Part shown: positions 56,959-64,000 of the stretch, one piece after another
How positions within the stretch are numbered: position 1 is the stretch's first letter
How the letters are laid out: every line of letters begins with the position of its first letter
The notes under the pieces: model-generated
The model's database searches: none
What the model saw: only the letters and a program-made list of their open reading frames with translations
What the model was told of the DNA's origin: nothing
NCBI GenBank assembly: GCA_013285425.1
Contig: CP053447.1
Coordinates: forward strand, 3,540,001 to 3,604,000
DNA: 64,000 nt
From: Ignavibacteriota bacterium
GTDB taxonomy: Bacteria; Bacteroidota; Ignavibacteria; Ignavibacteriales; Ignavibacteriaceae
Direction: 5' to 3'
Translations under genes and position numbers: made by a program

Positions 56959-57315
56959 TTATTCGCCAGATTGCAAGGAGTCTAGAAAGTATTTAACTAT
57001 CATTTCTCCATCTTTTAAGGGATCTTCTTCAACACCCGTTTCAAAATTCTTATCTGCTCTTTTTGTCAATCTGTATGCTGCATCGCGAATATATTTAGGG
57101 ATACTATAATCTTCCTGAAGTTTATTAAGCATAGTTATAGCTGAAGCGCCCCAGTCTTTATAAGAGTTAGACTTCAACCAGTATTCTATAGCCATACCGC
57201 AAGCTCTTCTGGCACAGACACGAGCCTGCCCTATATTGCCAATCTCGCTTGCCTGTTTTCCTGCTCTTAACTCAGACAAAGCAATGGTATAAATAAGTTC
57301 TTTATCTGTAGTCAT
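56959..57315 (-). CDS. Small helical protein, HEPN-like
   Basis: 118 residues, nearly all helical. ARVCARRACGMAIEYWLKSN and YRLTKRADKNFETGVEEDPLKDGEMIVKYFLDSL resemble the long helices of HEPN-type or DUF4145-like proteins, but the R-x4-6-H catalytic motif of HEPN RNases is not evident. Two bases after the Nudix gene, so expressed with it. Function unknown. Confidence 0.55.
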   Translation of the reverse strand: MTTDKELIYTIALSELRAGKQASEIGNIGQARVCARRACGMAIEYWLKSNSYKDWGASAITMLNKLQEDYSIPKYIRDAAYRLTKRADKNFETGVEEDPLKDGEMIVKYFLDSLQSGE

Positions 57316-57317
57316 AA

Positions 57318-57950
57318 TTAATCAAAATAAGTTTTTCTATCTGGATCTTGTAGATGGAGCCTGATTTCTTTTAAATGCTTTTCATTCGTACGATTCAAAG
57401 ATAGTGAAGGAAGATTATTGAAATCAAAAAACTTCACATCAATAGTTTCATCGCTAATCTTAGCTTCTCCATCGATCAATTCACATAAAAAAATAATCTT
57501 AATCGCGTGAAACAATTCTAATTGTCCTCCGATTCTGTTAGCATCAAAAACACCGATTACTTTAACTGGTTTTACATTATATCCGCTTTCTTCTCTGCAT
57601 TCTCTTATTGCAGCTTCGGATGGAATATCCCCAACATCTGCCCAACCACCGGGCATTGCCCAGCAATTATCAGCTGCTTCCTGCACAAGCAGTATTCTTC
57701 CGTCTTTAATTACTGCCGCACGCACATCAATCTTTGGTGTAGCATAACCGAGATGCTCCATCAACACTTTCTGAACTGATTCTTTTTCAAGGATAGAATG
57801 ATGTTCAATAATTTCAGCGGTAATTTCAGTTAATCGTTCATATCTCTTCTTTTCATACTCTGTAACTGCAAAAGCCAATCCGGTTTGAGAAAGCTGTTGT
57901 ATTTCTCTTGCAATTTCAAGCCACTTAAATTCTGAGTTGTCTGTTTTCAT
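57318..57950 (-). CDS. Nudix hydrolase with N-terminal helical domain
   Basis: Nudix box: GGWADVGDIPSEAAIRECREESGY (GX5EX7REUXEEXGU, residues about 104-127 from ATG 57950). The N-terminal 60 residues (WLEIAREIQQLSQTGLAFAV) match the Nudix_N helical domain seen in ADP-ribose/ADP-sugar pyrophosphatases of this subfamily. Nucleoside-diphosphate-linked substrates are expected. The frame can be read back to TTG 57977; ATG 57950 better fits the family start. Confidence 0.9.
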   Translation of the reverse strand: MKTDNSEFKWLEIAREIQQLSQTGLAFAVTEYEKKRYERLTEITAEIIEHHSILEKESVQKVLMEHLGYATPKIDVRAAVIKDGRILLVQEAADNCWAMPGGWADVGDIPSEAAIRECREESGYNVKPVKVIGVFDANRIGGQLELFHAIKIIFLCELIDGEAKISDETIDVKFFDFNNLPSLSLNRTNEKHLKEIRLHLQDPDRKTYFD

Positions 57951-58511
57951 AATTGGTATTAAATCATACTGTGTCAATAAAGATTGTACTAATTTCCTTT
58001 TTAACCTTTACAACTTTTATTTATTGAAAACTCTGCTGTTCTTTATTGATGCATAAGCTATTAATGATAATAAGCAATGCTGATTCCTTTATACTCATCT
58101 AATATAGTCTCTAAAAAATAATACAATACGTAGGCAATATACACTAAATGAATTTTAGATAAGATAAAAATAGTTACTGTCTTAATTGATAGACTATGGC
58201 TATCACCAACTAAGAAAATTTTGAGTTAAAAATCTTGATCTAAATCTCATTCATATTCTTATTACTCTTCTTTGCTTTTACTCACTTACAAATTCTTGTT
58301 ATTCAGTCGTATTTGCTTTATATTTTAATTCCAATTTTGAGCATAGCTTTATTAGAAAATTAATGATATTGAGATATGGCTTTCCACAAAATTGTGATTT
58401 TTATAAGGAATTATAAATTTTTTGCTATTCAATGAATCAAGATATCCTCAGACAATAAAAGACTTATCACTAAAACCATTGATGTAGCGATTAAGAAAAA
58501 AGGAAGTTATT
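57951..58511. other. Intergenic region upstream of aceE
   Basis: About 560 AT-rich bases. I see no ORF with family features, no RNA gene and no strong hairpin; the promoter for aceE is presumably here but not clear by eye. Confidence 0.5.
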
Positions 58512-61184
58512 ATGAGTGAAGAAATAAAAAAAAATCAAAAGATTGAAGAAATTGAAACCAACGAATGGTTGTACTCGCTTGATTATGTTTTAGAACATGG
58601 CGGACCCGAAAGAGTGATAGAACTTTTAAGAGAACTTCAGGTTCGTGCTTTTAAAGCAGGCGTTCATATTCCATTCAGTGCAAACACACCTTATATAAAT
58701 ACAATTCCCAGAGAAAAACAATCTCCTTTCCCGGGCAACAGAGAAATTGAAAGACGAATTAAAAGTCTTATCCGTTGGAATGCTATGGCTATGGTAGTAA
58801 AAGCTAACAAACAGGAACATGGAATTGGCGGACACATTTCAACTTATGCATCTGCTGCAACTTTGTATGAAATAGGGTTTAATCATTTCTTCCGGGGAAG
58901 AGGCGAAGGTTATGAAGGTGATCAGATTTATTTTCAGGGACATGCTTCACCCGGTTTTTATGCAAGAGCTTTTCTTGAAGGAAGAATAACAAAAGAGCAA
59001 TTAATAAATTTCAGAAGAGATTTAGCTCCCGGAGGCGGACTCACATCGTATCCTCATCCGTTTTTAATGCCTGATTTCTGGGAGTTCCCAACTGTTTCAA
59101 TGGGGCTTGGACCGATTCAGGCTATTTATCGCGCAAGATTTAACAGATACCTTGAAGACCGTGAATTGAAAAAACCCGGCGGTAAAGTTTGGGCATTTCT
59201 CGGTGATGGTGAAACTGATGAACCAGAAACACTTGGCGCTATCACTCTTGCATCAAGAGAAAAATTAGATAATTTGATTTTTGTTATCAATGCAAACCTG
59301 CAAAGACTTGATGGACCCGTAAGAGGAAATGGAAAAATTATTCAGGAACTTGAAGCGATATTCAGAGGTGCAGGATGGCATGTTATTAAAGTTGTATGGG
59401 GAGGGGACTGGGATCCATTATTGGAAAAAGATACTGATGGAAAACTTGTAAAAAGAATGGGTGAAGTTGTTGATGGTGAATATCAAAAATATTCGGTTGA
59501 AGGCGGAGCATATATCAGAAAGAACTTTTTTGGAAAAGATGAAGACCTGCTGAAGATGGTTGAGCAGATGAGCGATGAAGAGTTATTCAAGATGAAACGC
59601 GGCGGACACGATCCGGAAAAAGTTTACGCCGCTTATAAAGAAGCTGTAAACTATGTGGGTAAACCAACAGTTATAATTGCAAAAACAATCAAAGGCTATG
59701 GACTTGGTGAAGCGGGTGAAGGGAAAAATATTACTCACCAGCAAAAGAAATTGAATGAAGATGAAATGAAAGAGTTCAGAAGCAGATTTGGTATTCCGAT
59801 TTCTGATGAACGGATTGCTAATGATCCTTTTTATAAACCAGATGATAACAGCGAAGAAATTCAATACATTAAAAAAAGAAGAGAAGAACTTGGCGGATAT
59901 TTACCTTCGCGGAAGACAGATATCAGACCGATTAAAACCCCGCCTGAATCTTTATTTGAAGAATTTTATAAAGGAACAGAAGGACACGAAGTATCAACAA
60001 CAATGGTGTTTGTAAGAATTTTAGCAAAGCTGCTGAAGGATAAAGAAATAGGAAAGCTTATTGTTCCTATTGTTCCGGATGAAGCCAGAACTTTCGGTAT
60101 GGAGGCTTTGTTCAGACAGGTTGGAATTTATTCACACTCCGGACAATTATACGAGCCTGTTGATGCAGCTTCTCTGCTTTATTATAAAGAAGCTAAAGAT
60201 GGTCAGATACTTGAAGAAGGAATTACAGAAGCCGGCTCTATGTCATCATTTATGGCAGCAGGTACTGCGTATTTAACACACGGAATAAATATGATTCCTT
60301 TCTTTGTCTATTACTCAATGTTTGGGTTACAAAGGGTCGGCGATCTGGTTTGGGCTGCTGCTGATATGGGCGCTAAAGGATTTTTGTTCGGTGGAACTGC
60401 CGGTAGAACCACACTTGCCGGAGAAGGATTACAGCATCAGGACGGCAATAGTCATTTACTTGCATATCCGGTTCCGAATCTTGTTACTTATGATCCGGCG
60501 TTTGCCTATGAGATTGCAGTTATTATTCGTGATGGTATCAAAAGAATGTTTGAAGATCAGGAAAATATTTTCTATTACGTTACTTTAATGAACGAAAATT
60601 ATGCAATGCCAGAAATGCCTAAAGGCGTTAAAGATGGAATTTTAAAAGGCATGTATAAGTTTAAGGCTTCTGATAAAAAAACTTTTAAATTAAAAGCACA
60701 GTTACTCGGAAGCGGTACAATACTTAATGAAGTAATTAAAGCCGCAAAAATTTTAGAAGAAGATTATCGTGTTGCATGTGATATTTGGAGTGTAACAAGT
60801 TATAAGGAATTACGACGTGATGCTCTTGAGATAGAAAGATGGAATATGTTGAATCCAACTAAAGAGCAAAAGCAAAATTATATCCAAAGGACACTTCAAA
60901 AGGAAAACGGAGTTTTTGTTGCTGCATCCGATTATGTAAAAGCTTTGCCCGATTCAGTTGCAAAGTGGTTCCCGGGATATTTGTATTCAATGGGAACAGA
61001 CGGCTTCGGAAGAAGCGAATCAAGAGCAATGCTTCGTGAGTTTTTTGAAGTGGATGCAAAACATATTGTATTTGCAGCATTAACAGCGTTGTTCAAAGAA
61101 GGAAAGATACAGGATAAAGTATTGGATAAAGCCGGAAAAGAACTCGGTATAAATCCAAATAAAAGAAATCCTTTGAATAGCTGA
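58512..61184 (+). CDS. aceE: Pyruvate dehydrogenase E1 component, homodimeric
   Basis: 890 residues, the length of AceE-type E1. It begins with NEWLYSLDYVLEHGGPERVIELL and has HIPFSANTPYINTIP, GIGGHISTYASAATLYEIGFNHFFRG, the TPP motif GDGETDEPETLGAI...NLQRLDGPVRGN, and GRTTLAGEGLQHQDGNSHL with FYYVTLMNENY in the C-terminal domain. Decarboxylates pyruvate and passes the acetyl group to lipoyl E2. GGAAG precedes ATG 58512. Followed by aceF and lpd. Confidence 0.97.
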   Translation: MSEEIKKNQKIEEIETNEWLYSLDYVLEHGGPERVIELLRELQVRAFKAGVHIPFSANTPYINTIPREKQSPFPGNREIERRIKSLIRWNAMAMVVKANKQEHGIGGHISTYASAATLYEIGFNHFFRGRGEGYEGDQIYFQGHASPGFYARAFLEGRITKEQLINFRRDLAPGGGLTSYPHPFLMPDFWEFPTVSMGLGPIQAIYRARFNRYLEDRELKKPGGKVWAFLGDGETDEPETLGAITLASREKLDNLIFVINANLQRLDGPVRGNGKIIQELEAIFRGAGWHVIKVVWGGDWDPLLEKDTDGKLVKRMGEVVDGEYQKYSVEGGAYIRKNFFGKDEDLLKMVEQMSDEELFKMKRGGHDPEKVYAAYKEAVNYVGKPTVIIAKTIKGYGLGEAGEGKNITHQQKKLNEDEMKEFRSRFGIPISDERIANDPFYKPDDNSEEIQYIKKRREELGGYLPSRKTDIRPIKTPPESLFEEFYKGTEGHEVSTTMVFVRILAKLLKDKEIGKLIVPIVPDEARTFGMEALFRQVGIYSHSGQLYEPVDAASLLYYKEAKDGQILEEGITEAGSMSSFMAAGTAYLTHGINMIPFFVYYSMFGLQRVGDLVWAAADMGAKGFLFGGTAGRTTLAGEGLQHQDGNSHLLAYPVPNLVTYDPAFAYEIAVIIRDGIKRMFEDQENIFYYVTLMNENYAMPEMPKGVKDGILKGMYKFKASDKKTFKLKAQLLGSGTILNEVIKAAKILEEDYRVACDIWSVTSYKELRRDALEIERWNMLNPTKEQKQNYIQRTLQKENGVFVAASDYVKALPDSVAKWFPGYLYSMGTDGFGRSESRAMLREFFEVDAKHIVFAALTALFKEGKIQDKVLDKAGKELGINPNKRNPLNS

Positions 61185-61442
61185 TTTAAATAAACCAACT
61201 AAATTGAGATTCGATAATAGAGTATAAAAAATGTGGATGTTGAATTGAGATTTAGTGAAGTAATTATTGGTTTCATGATTAATGTTCAATAGGATATAAG
61301 TTTATTGACTTACTTTGATAGTAAGATTAAATGAAAATATTAATAGATAAATTTTATAACTCTGCAGCTCTGAGAAAATTCTCAAAGATTTTCTTAACAG
61401 GAATCGTCAGACAGAGCAGCAGAAAATTATCAGGATTTTAAG

Positions 61443-63104
61443 ATGATAAAAGAATTTATACTTCCGGAACTAGGCGAGAACATCGAATCTGCTGAGGTTG
61501 TGGATGTTCTTGTTAAAGAAGGAGATACAATTACAAAAAATCAGGCTGTGCTTGAGATTGAAACTGAGAAAGCAACAATTGAAGTTCCTTCAACAGTTGA
61601 AGGTAAGATAACAAAACTAAATGTTAAAGCCGGTGATAAAGTAAAGGTGGGAGCAATAATTTTAGTTGTTGAGGAAATCAATAAAGCACCAGAAAGTAGT
61701 ACCGGAAAAAGTAAAAGTGAAAGTAAACCGGAAATAAAAACTGCTGAATCAAAACCAACATCACAAACTGCACAGAAGTCATCAGTTGAGACCGGACAAA
61801 CCGGGAAAAAAGAAATAAAAGAGTTTCGGCTGCCCGAACTTGGTGAAAATATTGAGTCAGCAGATGTAATAGATGTGCTTGTTAAAGTTGGCGATGTTAT
61901 TGAAAAAGATCAGGCACTGCTTGAAATCGAAACAGAAAAGGCAACAATTGAAGTTCCCTCAACTCTTGCAGGAAAAGTTGTAGAAGTATTGATAAAAACC
62001 GGTGAAAAAGCAAAAGTCGGTGCTGTAATGATTAGAGTTGAAACAACAGGCGTAGCTTCTTCAGAAACCAAGTCAGTTGAGAAAGATAGAGCAGAAGAAG
62101 AACAGGTAATAAAAGAAGAGAACAGACAAGTTAAGTCAGAGGCGAAAACAGGTGAACGACCTTTAACTCATGCTATGGAAGCGCCAGATAAACAACCGCC
62201 GATTTTAAAAGGTGCTGCTCCTGCAGCTCCATCGGTAAGGAGAATAGCCCGCGAAATTGGTGTTGATATAAATAAAGTTCCCGGTACTGGTCCGGGCGGC
62301 AGAATTTCAATGGATGATGTAAAAGCTTTTTCCAAAAAATTACATGAGTCATATTCTCAGGGCGGCGGCTTTGGATTAAATATCAAAGCTGAAACGCTGC
62401 CTGATTTCTCCAGGTTTGGCGAAATTAAAAAAGTTCAGATGACTAATATCAGAAAGAAGACCGCTGAGCATCTTAGCTATGCATGGGCAACGATTCCTCA
62501 TGTTACTCAATTTGATAAAGCTGATATCACTCTTCTTGAAAAATCAAGAAAGGAATTAAATCAAAACTCAAAAACAAAACTGACTGTTACCGCTATTCTT
62601 GTGAGAATAATTGCAGAAGCGCTTAAGAAATTTCCACAGTTTAATTCCAGTATAGATATGGAAAAGAAGGAAATTATCTACAAGAATTACTTTAATATTG
62701 GAATCGCAGTTGATACTGAGTTTGGATTGATTGTTCCTGTTATAAAAAATACAGATCAAAAATCTTTGTCAGAAATTTCTGAAGAGCTTAATTCCTTAGC
62801 AGAAAAAGCACGAAACAAAAAAATCGGATTGGATGATTTGCAAGGCGGATGTTTTTCAATTTCAAATCTTGGCGGAATCGGAGGAACATATTTTACTCCA
62901 GTGGTTAATGCCCCTGAGGTTGCTATTCTTGGAGTATCGCGCGGAGCTAATGAACCTGTATGGAATGGCTTTGGAGTTTTTGAACCAAGAATGATGCTCC
63001 CATTATCATTATCTTATGATCATAGGATTATTGATGGCGCTGATGCAATTAGATTTTTAAGATTTGTTGTTGAAGCATTAGAACAGCCACTTAGATTATT
63101 ATAG
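61443..63104 (+). CDS. aceF: Pyruvate dehydrogenase E2, dihydrolipoamide acetyltransferase
   Basis: 553 residues. Two lipoyl domains in tandem, each with EIETEKATIEVPS; lipoyl lysines Lys43 and Lys166. They are linked by a Ser/Lys/Glu-rich hinge. Then a peripheral subunit-binding domain (SVRRIAREIGVDINKVPGTG, about 262-295) and the catalytic domain ending in SLSYDHRIIDGADAIRFL, with the HxxxDG catalytic motif. The two lipoyl domains are very alike, so the duplication is probably fairly recent. Acts as the core of the complex. Confidence 0.97.
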   Translation: MIKEFILPELGENIESAEVVDVLVKEGDTITKNQAVLEIETEKATIEVPSTVEGKITKLNVKAGDKVKVGAIILVVEEINKAPESSTGKSKSESKPEIKTAESKPTSQTAQKSSVETGQTGKKEIKEFRLPELGENIESADVIDVLVKVGDVIEKDQALLEIETEKATIEVPSTLAGKVVEVLIKTGEKAKVGAVMIRVETTGVASSETKSVEKDRAEEEQVIKEENRQVKSEAKTGERPLTHAMEAPDKQPPILKGAAPAAPSVRRIAREIGVDINKVPGTGPGGRISMDDVKAFSKKLHESYSQGGGFGLNIKAETLPDFSRFGEIKKVQMTNIRKKTAEHLSYAWATIPHVTQFDKADITLLEKSRKELNQNSKTKLTVTAILVRIIAEALKKFPQFNSSIDMEKKEIIYKNYFNIGIAVDTEFGLIVPVIKNTDQKSLSEISEELNSLAEKARNKKIGLDDLQGGCFSISNLGGIGGTYFTPVVNAPEVAILGVSRGANEPVWNGFGVFEPRMMLPLSLSYDHRIIDGADAIRFLRFVVEALEQPLRLL

Positions 63105-63176
63105 TCAATAAGACGCAGAGCAAACAGATTTTTTGCAGATTGATGAACTGCGTTTTGATTTTTAAAAGGATATAAA

Positions 63177-64000
63177 ATGAGTGAAAAGATAAAATTAACA
63201 GTTGTAGGCGGCGGACCAGGCGGTTATGTCGCAGCTTTTCTTGCCGCTGATCTTGGTATGGATGTTACACTTGTTGATCTTGAGAAAAATCCCGGCGGTG
63301 TTTGTCTTTATCGCGGATGTATCCCTTCAAAGGCTTTGCTTCACGTTGCCAAGCTTATTCACGAAGCTGAAGATGCAAAAAACTGGGGAATTGAATTCGG
63401 CAAGCCTAAAATAGATATAAACAAGCTTAGAGATTTTAAAAATAATGTTGTAAACAAGCTTACCGGCGGGCTTGGACAAATATCAAAACAAAGAAAAGTT
63501 AATTTCATTCAGGGCAGAGCGAGTTTTATTAATTCATCTTTGTTAAAGATTGAAAAAGCTGATGGGCAGACTATTGAACACTCATCTGATAAAGTTATTG
63601 TTGCCACCGGATCTGTAATAACAACTATACCGTCGTTAGACATAAAATCGAAAAGACTTCTTAACTCAACATCAGCACTTGATTTGCCTGAGATTCCAAA
63701 ATCGCTTTTGGTAATTGGCGGCGGATATATCGGGCTTGAACTTGGTTCTGTTTATCAGGCTCTTGGAACAAAGGTATCTGTTGTTGAGATGATGCCCGGA
63801 TTATTGCCGGGTGCTGATCGTGATCTTGTAAATTATCTTTCAATGCGGATAAAAAAATCTTTTGCTGAAGTAATGTTGAACAGCAAGGTTCTTGGGATGA
63901 GCGAAACCAAAGCTGGAATAAACGTAAAGATACAGGATGATAAAGGAAGTGTTACTGATAAAGTTTATGATTATGTTTTGATGTCAATCGGAAGGAAACC
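63177..64000 (+). CDS. lpd: Dihydrolipoamide dehydrogenase (E3), 3' end outside window
   Basis: From ATG 63177 (site AAAAGGA) the frame is open to the window end (about 274 residues). FAD motif VVGGGPGGYVAAFLAADLG; redox-active disulphide Cys45/Cys50 region CLYRGCIPSKALLH; ATGS near 142; NAD-binding LLVIGGGYIGLELGSVYQALG near 178; and SIGRK at the edge, the start of the second FAD segment. The E3 of the pyruvate dehydrogenase complex, reoxidising lipoamide with NAD. Confidence 0.95.
   Translation, partial: MSEKIKLTVVGGGPGGYVAAFLAADLGMDVTLVDLEKNPGGVCLYRGCIPSKALLHVAKLIHEAEDAKNWGIEFGKPKIDINKLRDFKNNVVNKLTGGLGQISKQRKVNFIQGRASFINSSLLKIEKADGQTIEHSSDKVIVATGSVITTIPSLDIKSKRLLNSTSALDLPEIPKSLLVIGGGYIGLELGSVYQALGTKVSVVEMMPGLLPGADRDLVNYLSMRIKKSFAEVMLNSKVLGMSETKAGINVKIQDDKGSVTDKVYDYVLMSIGRK

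Overview
The window is AT-rich and gene-dense. It looks like chromosome from the Ignavibacteria/Bacteroidota-Chlorobiota lineage. The evidence is: C-terminal type IX secretion (T9SS) sorting domains of the NPFNPST kind on large secreted proteins; three promoters of the Bacteroidota type (TTG near -33, TAnnTTTG near -7); and a mix of homodimeric pyruvate dehydrogenase, an electron-bifurcating-type [FeFe] hydrogenase and many surface lipoproteins. TGA, TAA and TAG all end intact genes here (for example TGA ends queD, TAG ends truA), so the code is the standard one.

Layout. 3-3575: the 3' part of an O-antigen ligase/polymerase with a large inserted propeller-like region, a small outer-membrane protein and a GlmU-like nucleotidyltransferase. 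3981-8695: secreted proteins, two of them broken by in-frame stops or a frameshift (an RCC1-repeat lipoprotein; a metzincin/beta-helix/T9SS protein). 8768-13492: housekeeping (rpsT, queE-queD-truA, uvrB) with back-to-back divergent promoters. 13662-15647: a frameshifted methyltransferase, a secreted protein and a HAD phosphatase. 15947-33692: the hydrogenase island: maturase hydF, the trimeric NAD-linked hydrogenase hydC-hydB-hydA, a hydrogenase-like sensor fused to a histidine kinase, a receiver protein and a receiver-PAS-kinase. A 7.8-kb block of three mosaic lipoprotein paralogues and a 1177-aa T9SS protein sits inside this island. It is bounded by a 41-bp perfect direct repeat of the first codons of the sensor gene. 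33864-36020: another lipoprotein and two decayed secreted-protein genes. 36058-42296: recG, then a tight operon of two ATP-grasp ligases, a GNAT acetyltransferase and lysine 2,3-aminomutase. 42342-43124: a DUF3800 gene bounded by a 114-bp direct repeat of the aminomutase gene's 3' end plus its terminator. 43554-44955: thioredoxin-like protein and NAD kinase. 45081-54990: a polysaccharide locus (two flippases, several glycosyltransferases, two methyltransferases, and the undecaprenyl-phosphate sugar transferase). 55236-57950: small accessory genes. 58512-64000: pyruvate dehydrogenase aceE-aceF-lpd, with lpd running off the window.

Functionally, the hydrogenase genes suggest fermentative H2 production or bifurcation from NADH and ferredoxin, with H2 or redox sensing by the adjacent sensor kinase. 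The polysaccharide genes build a lipid-linked surface glycan that the ligase at the left edge could act on. The aminomutase/ATP-grasp/GNAT operon looks like an uncharacterised pathway that makes beta-lysine and conjugates it.

The most noteworthy structural signals are the two cargo insertions bounded by duplicated gene ends, the recombinant lipoprotein triplet, and several nonsense or homopolymer-frameshift lesions concentrated in secreted-protein genes. All repeat lengths and identities were read by eye from the sequence. Family assignments rest on motifs, not on database searches.
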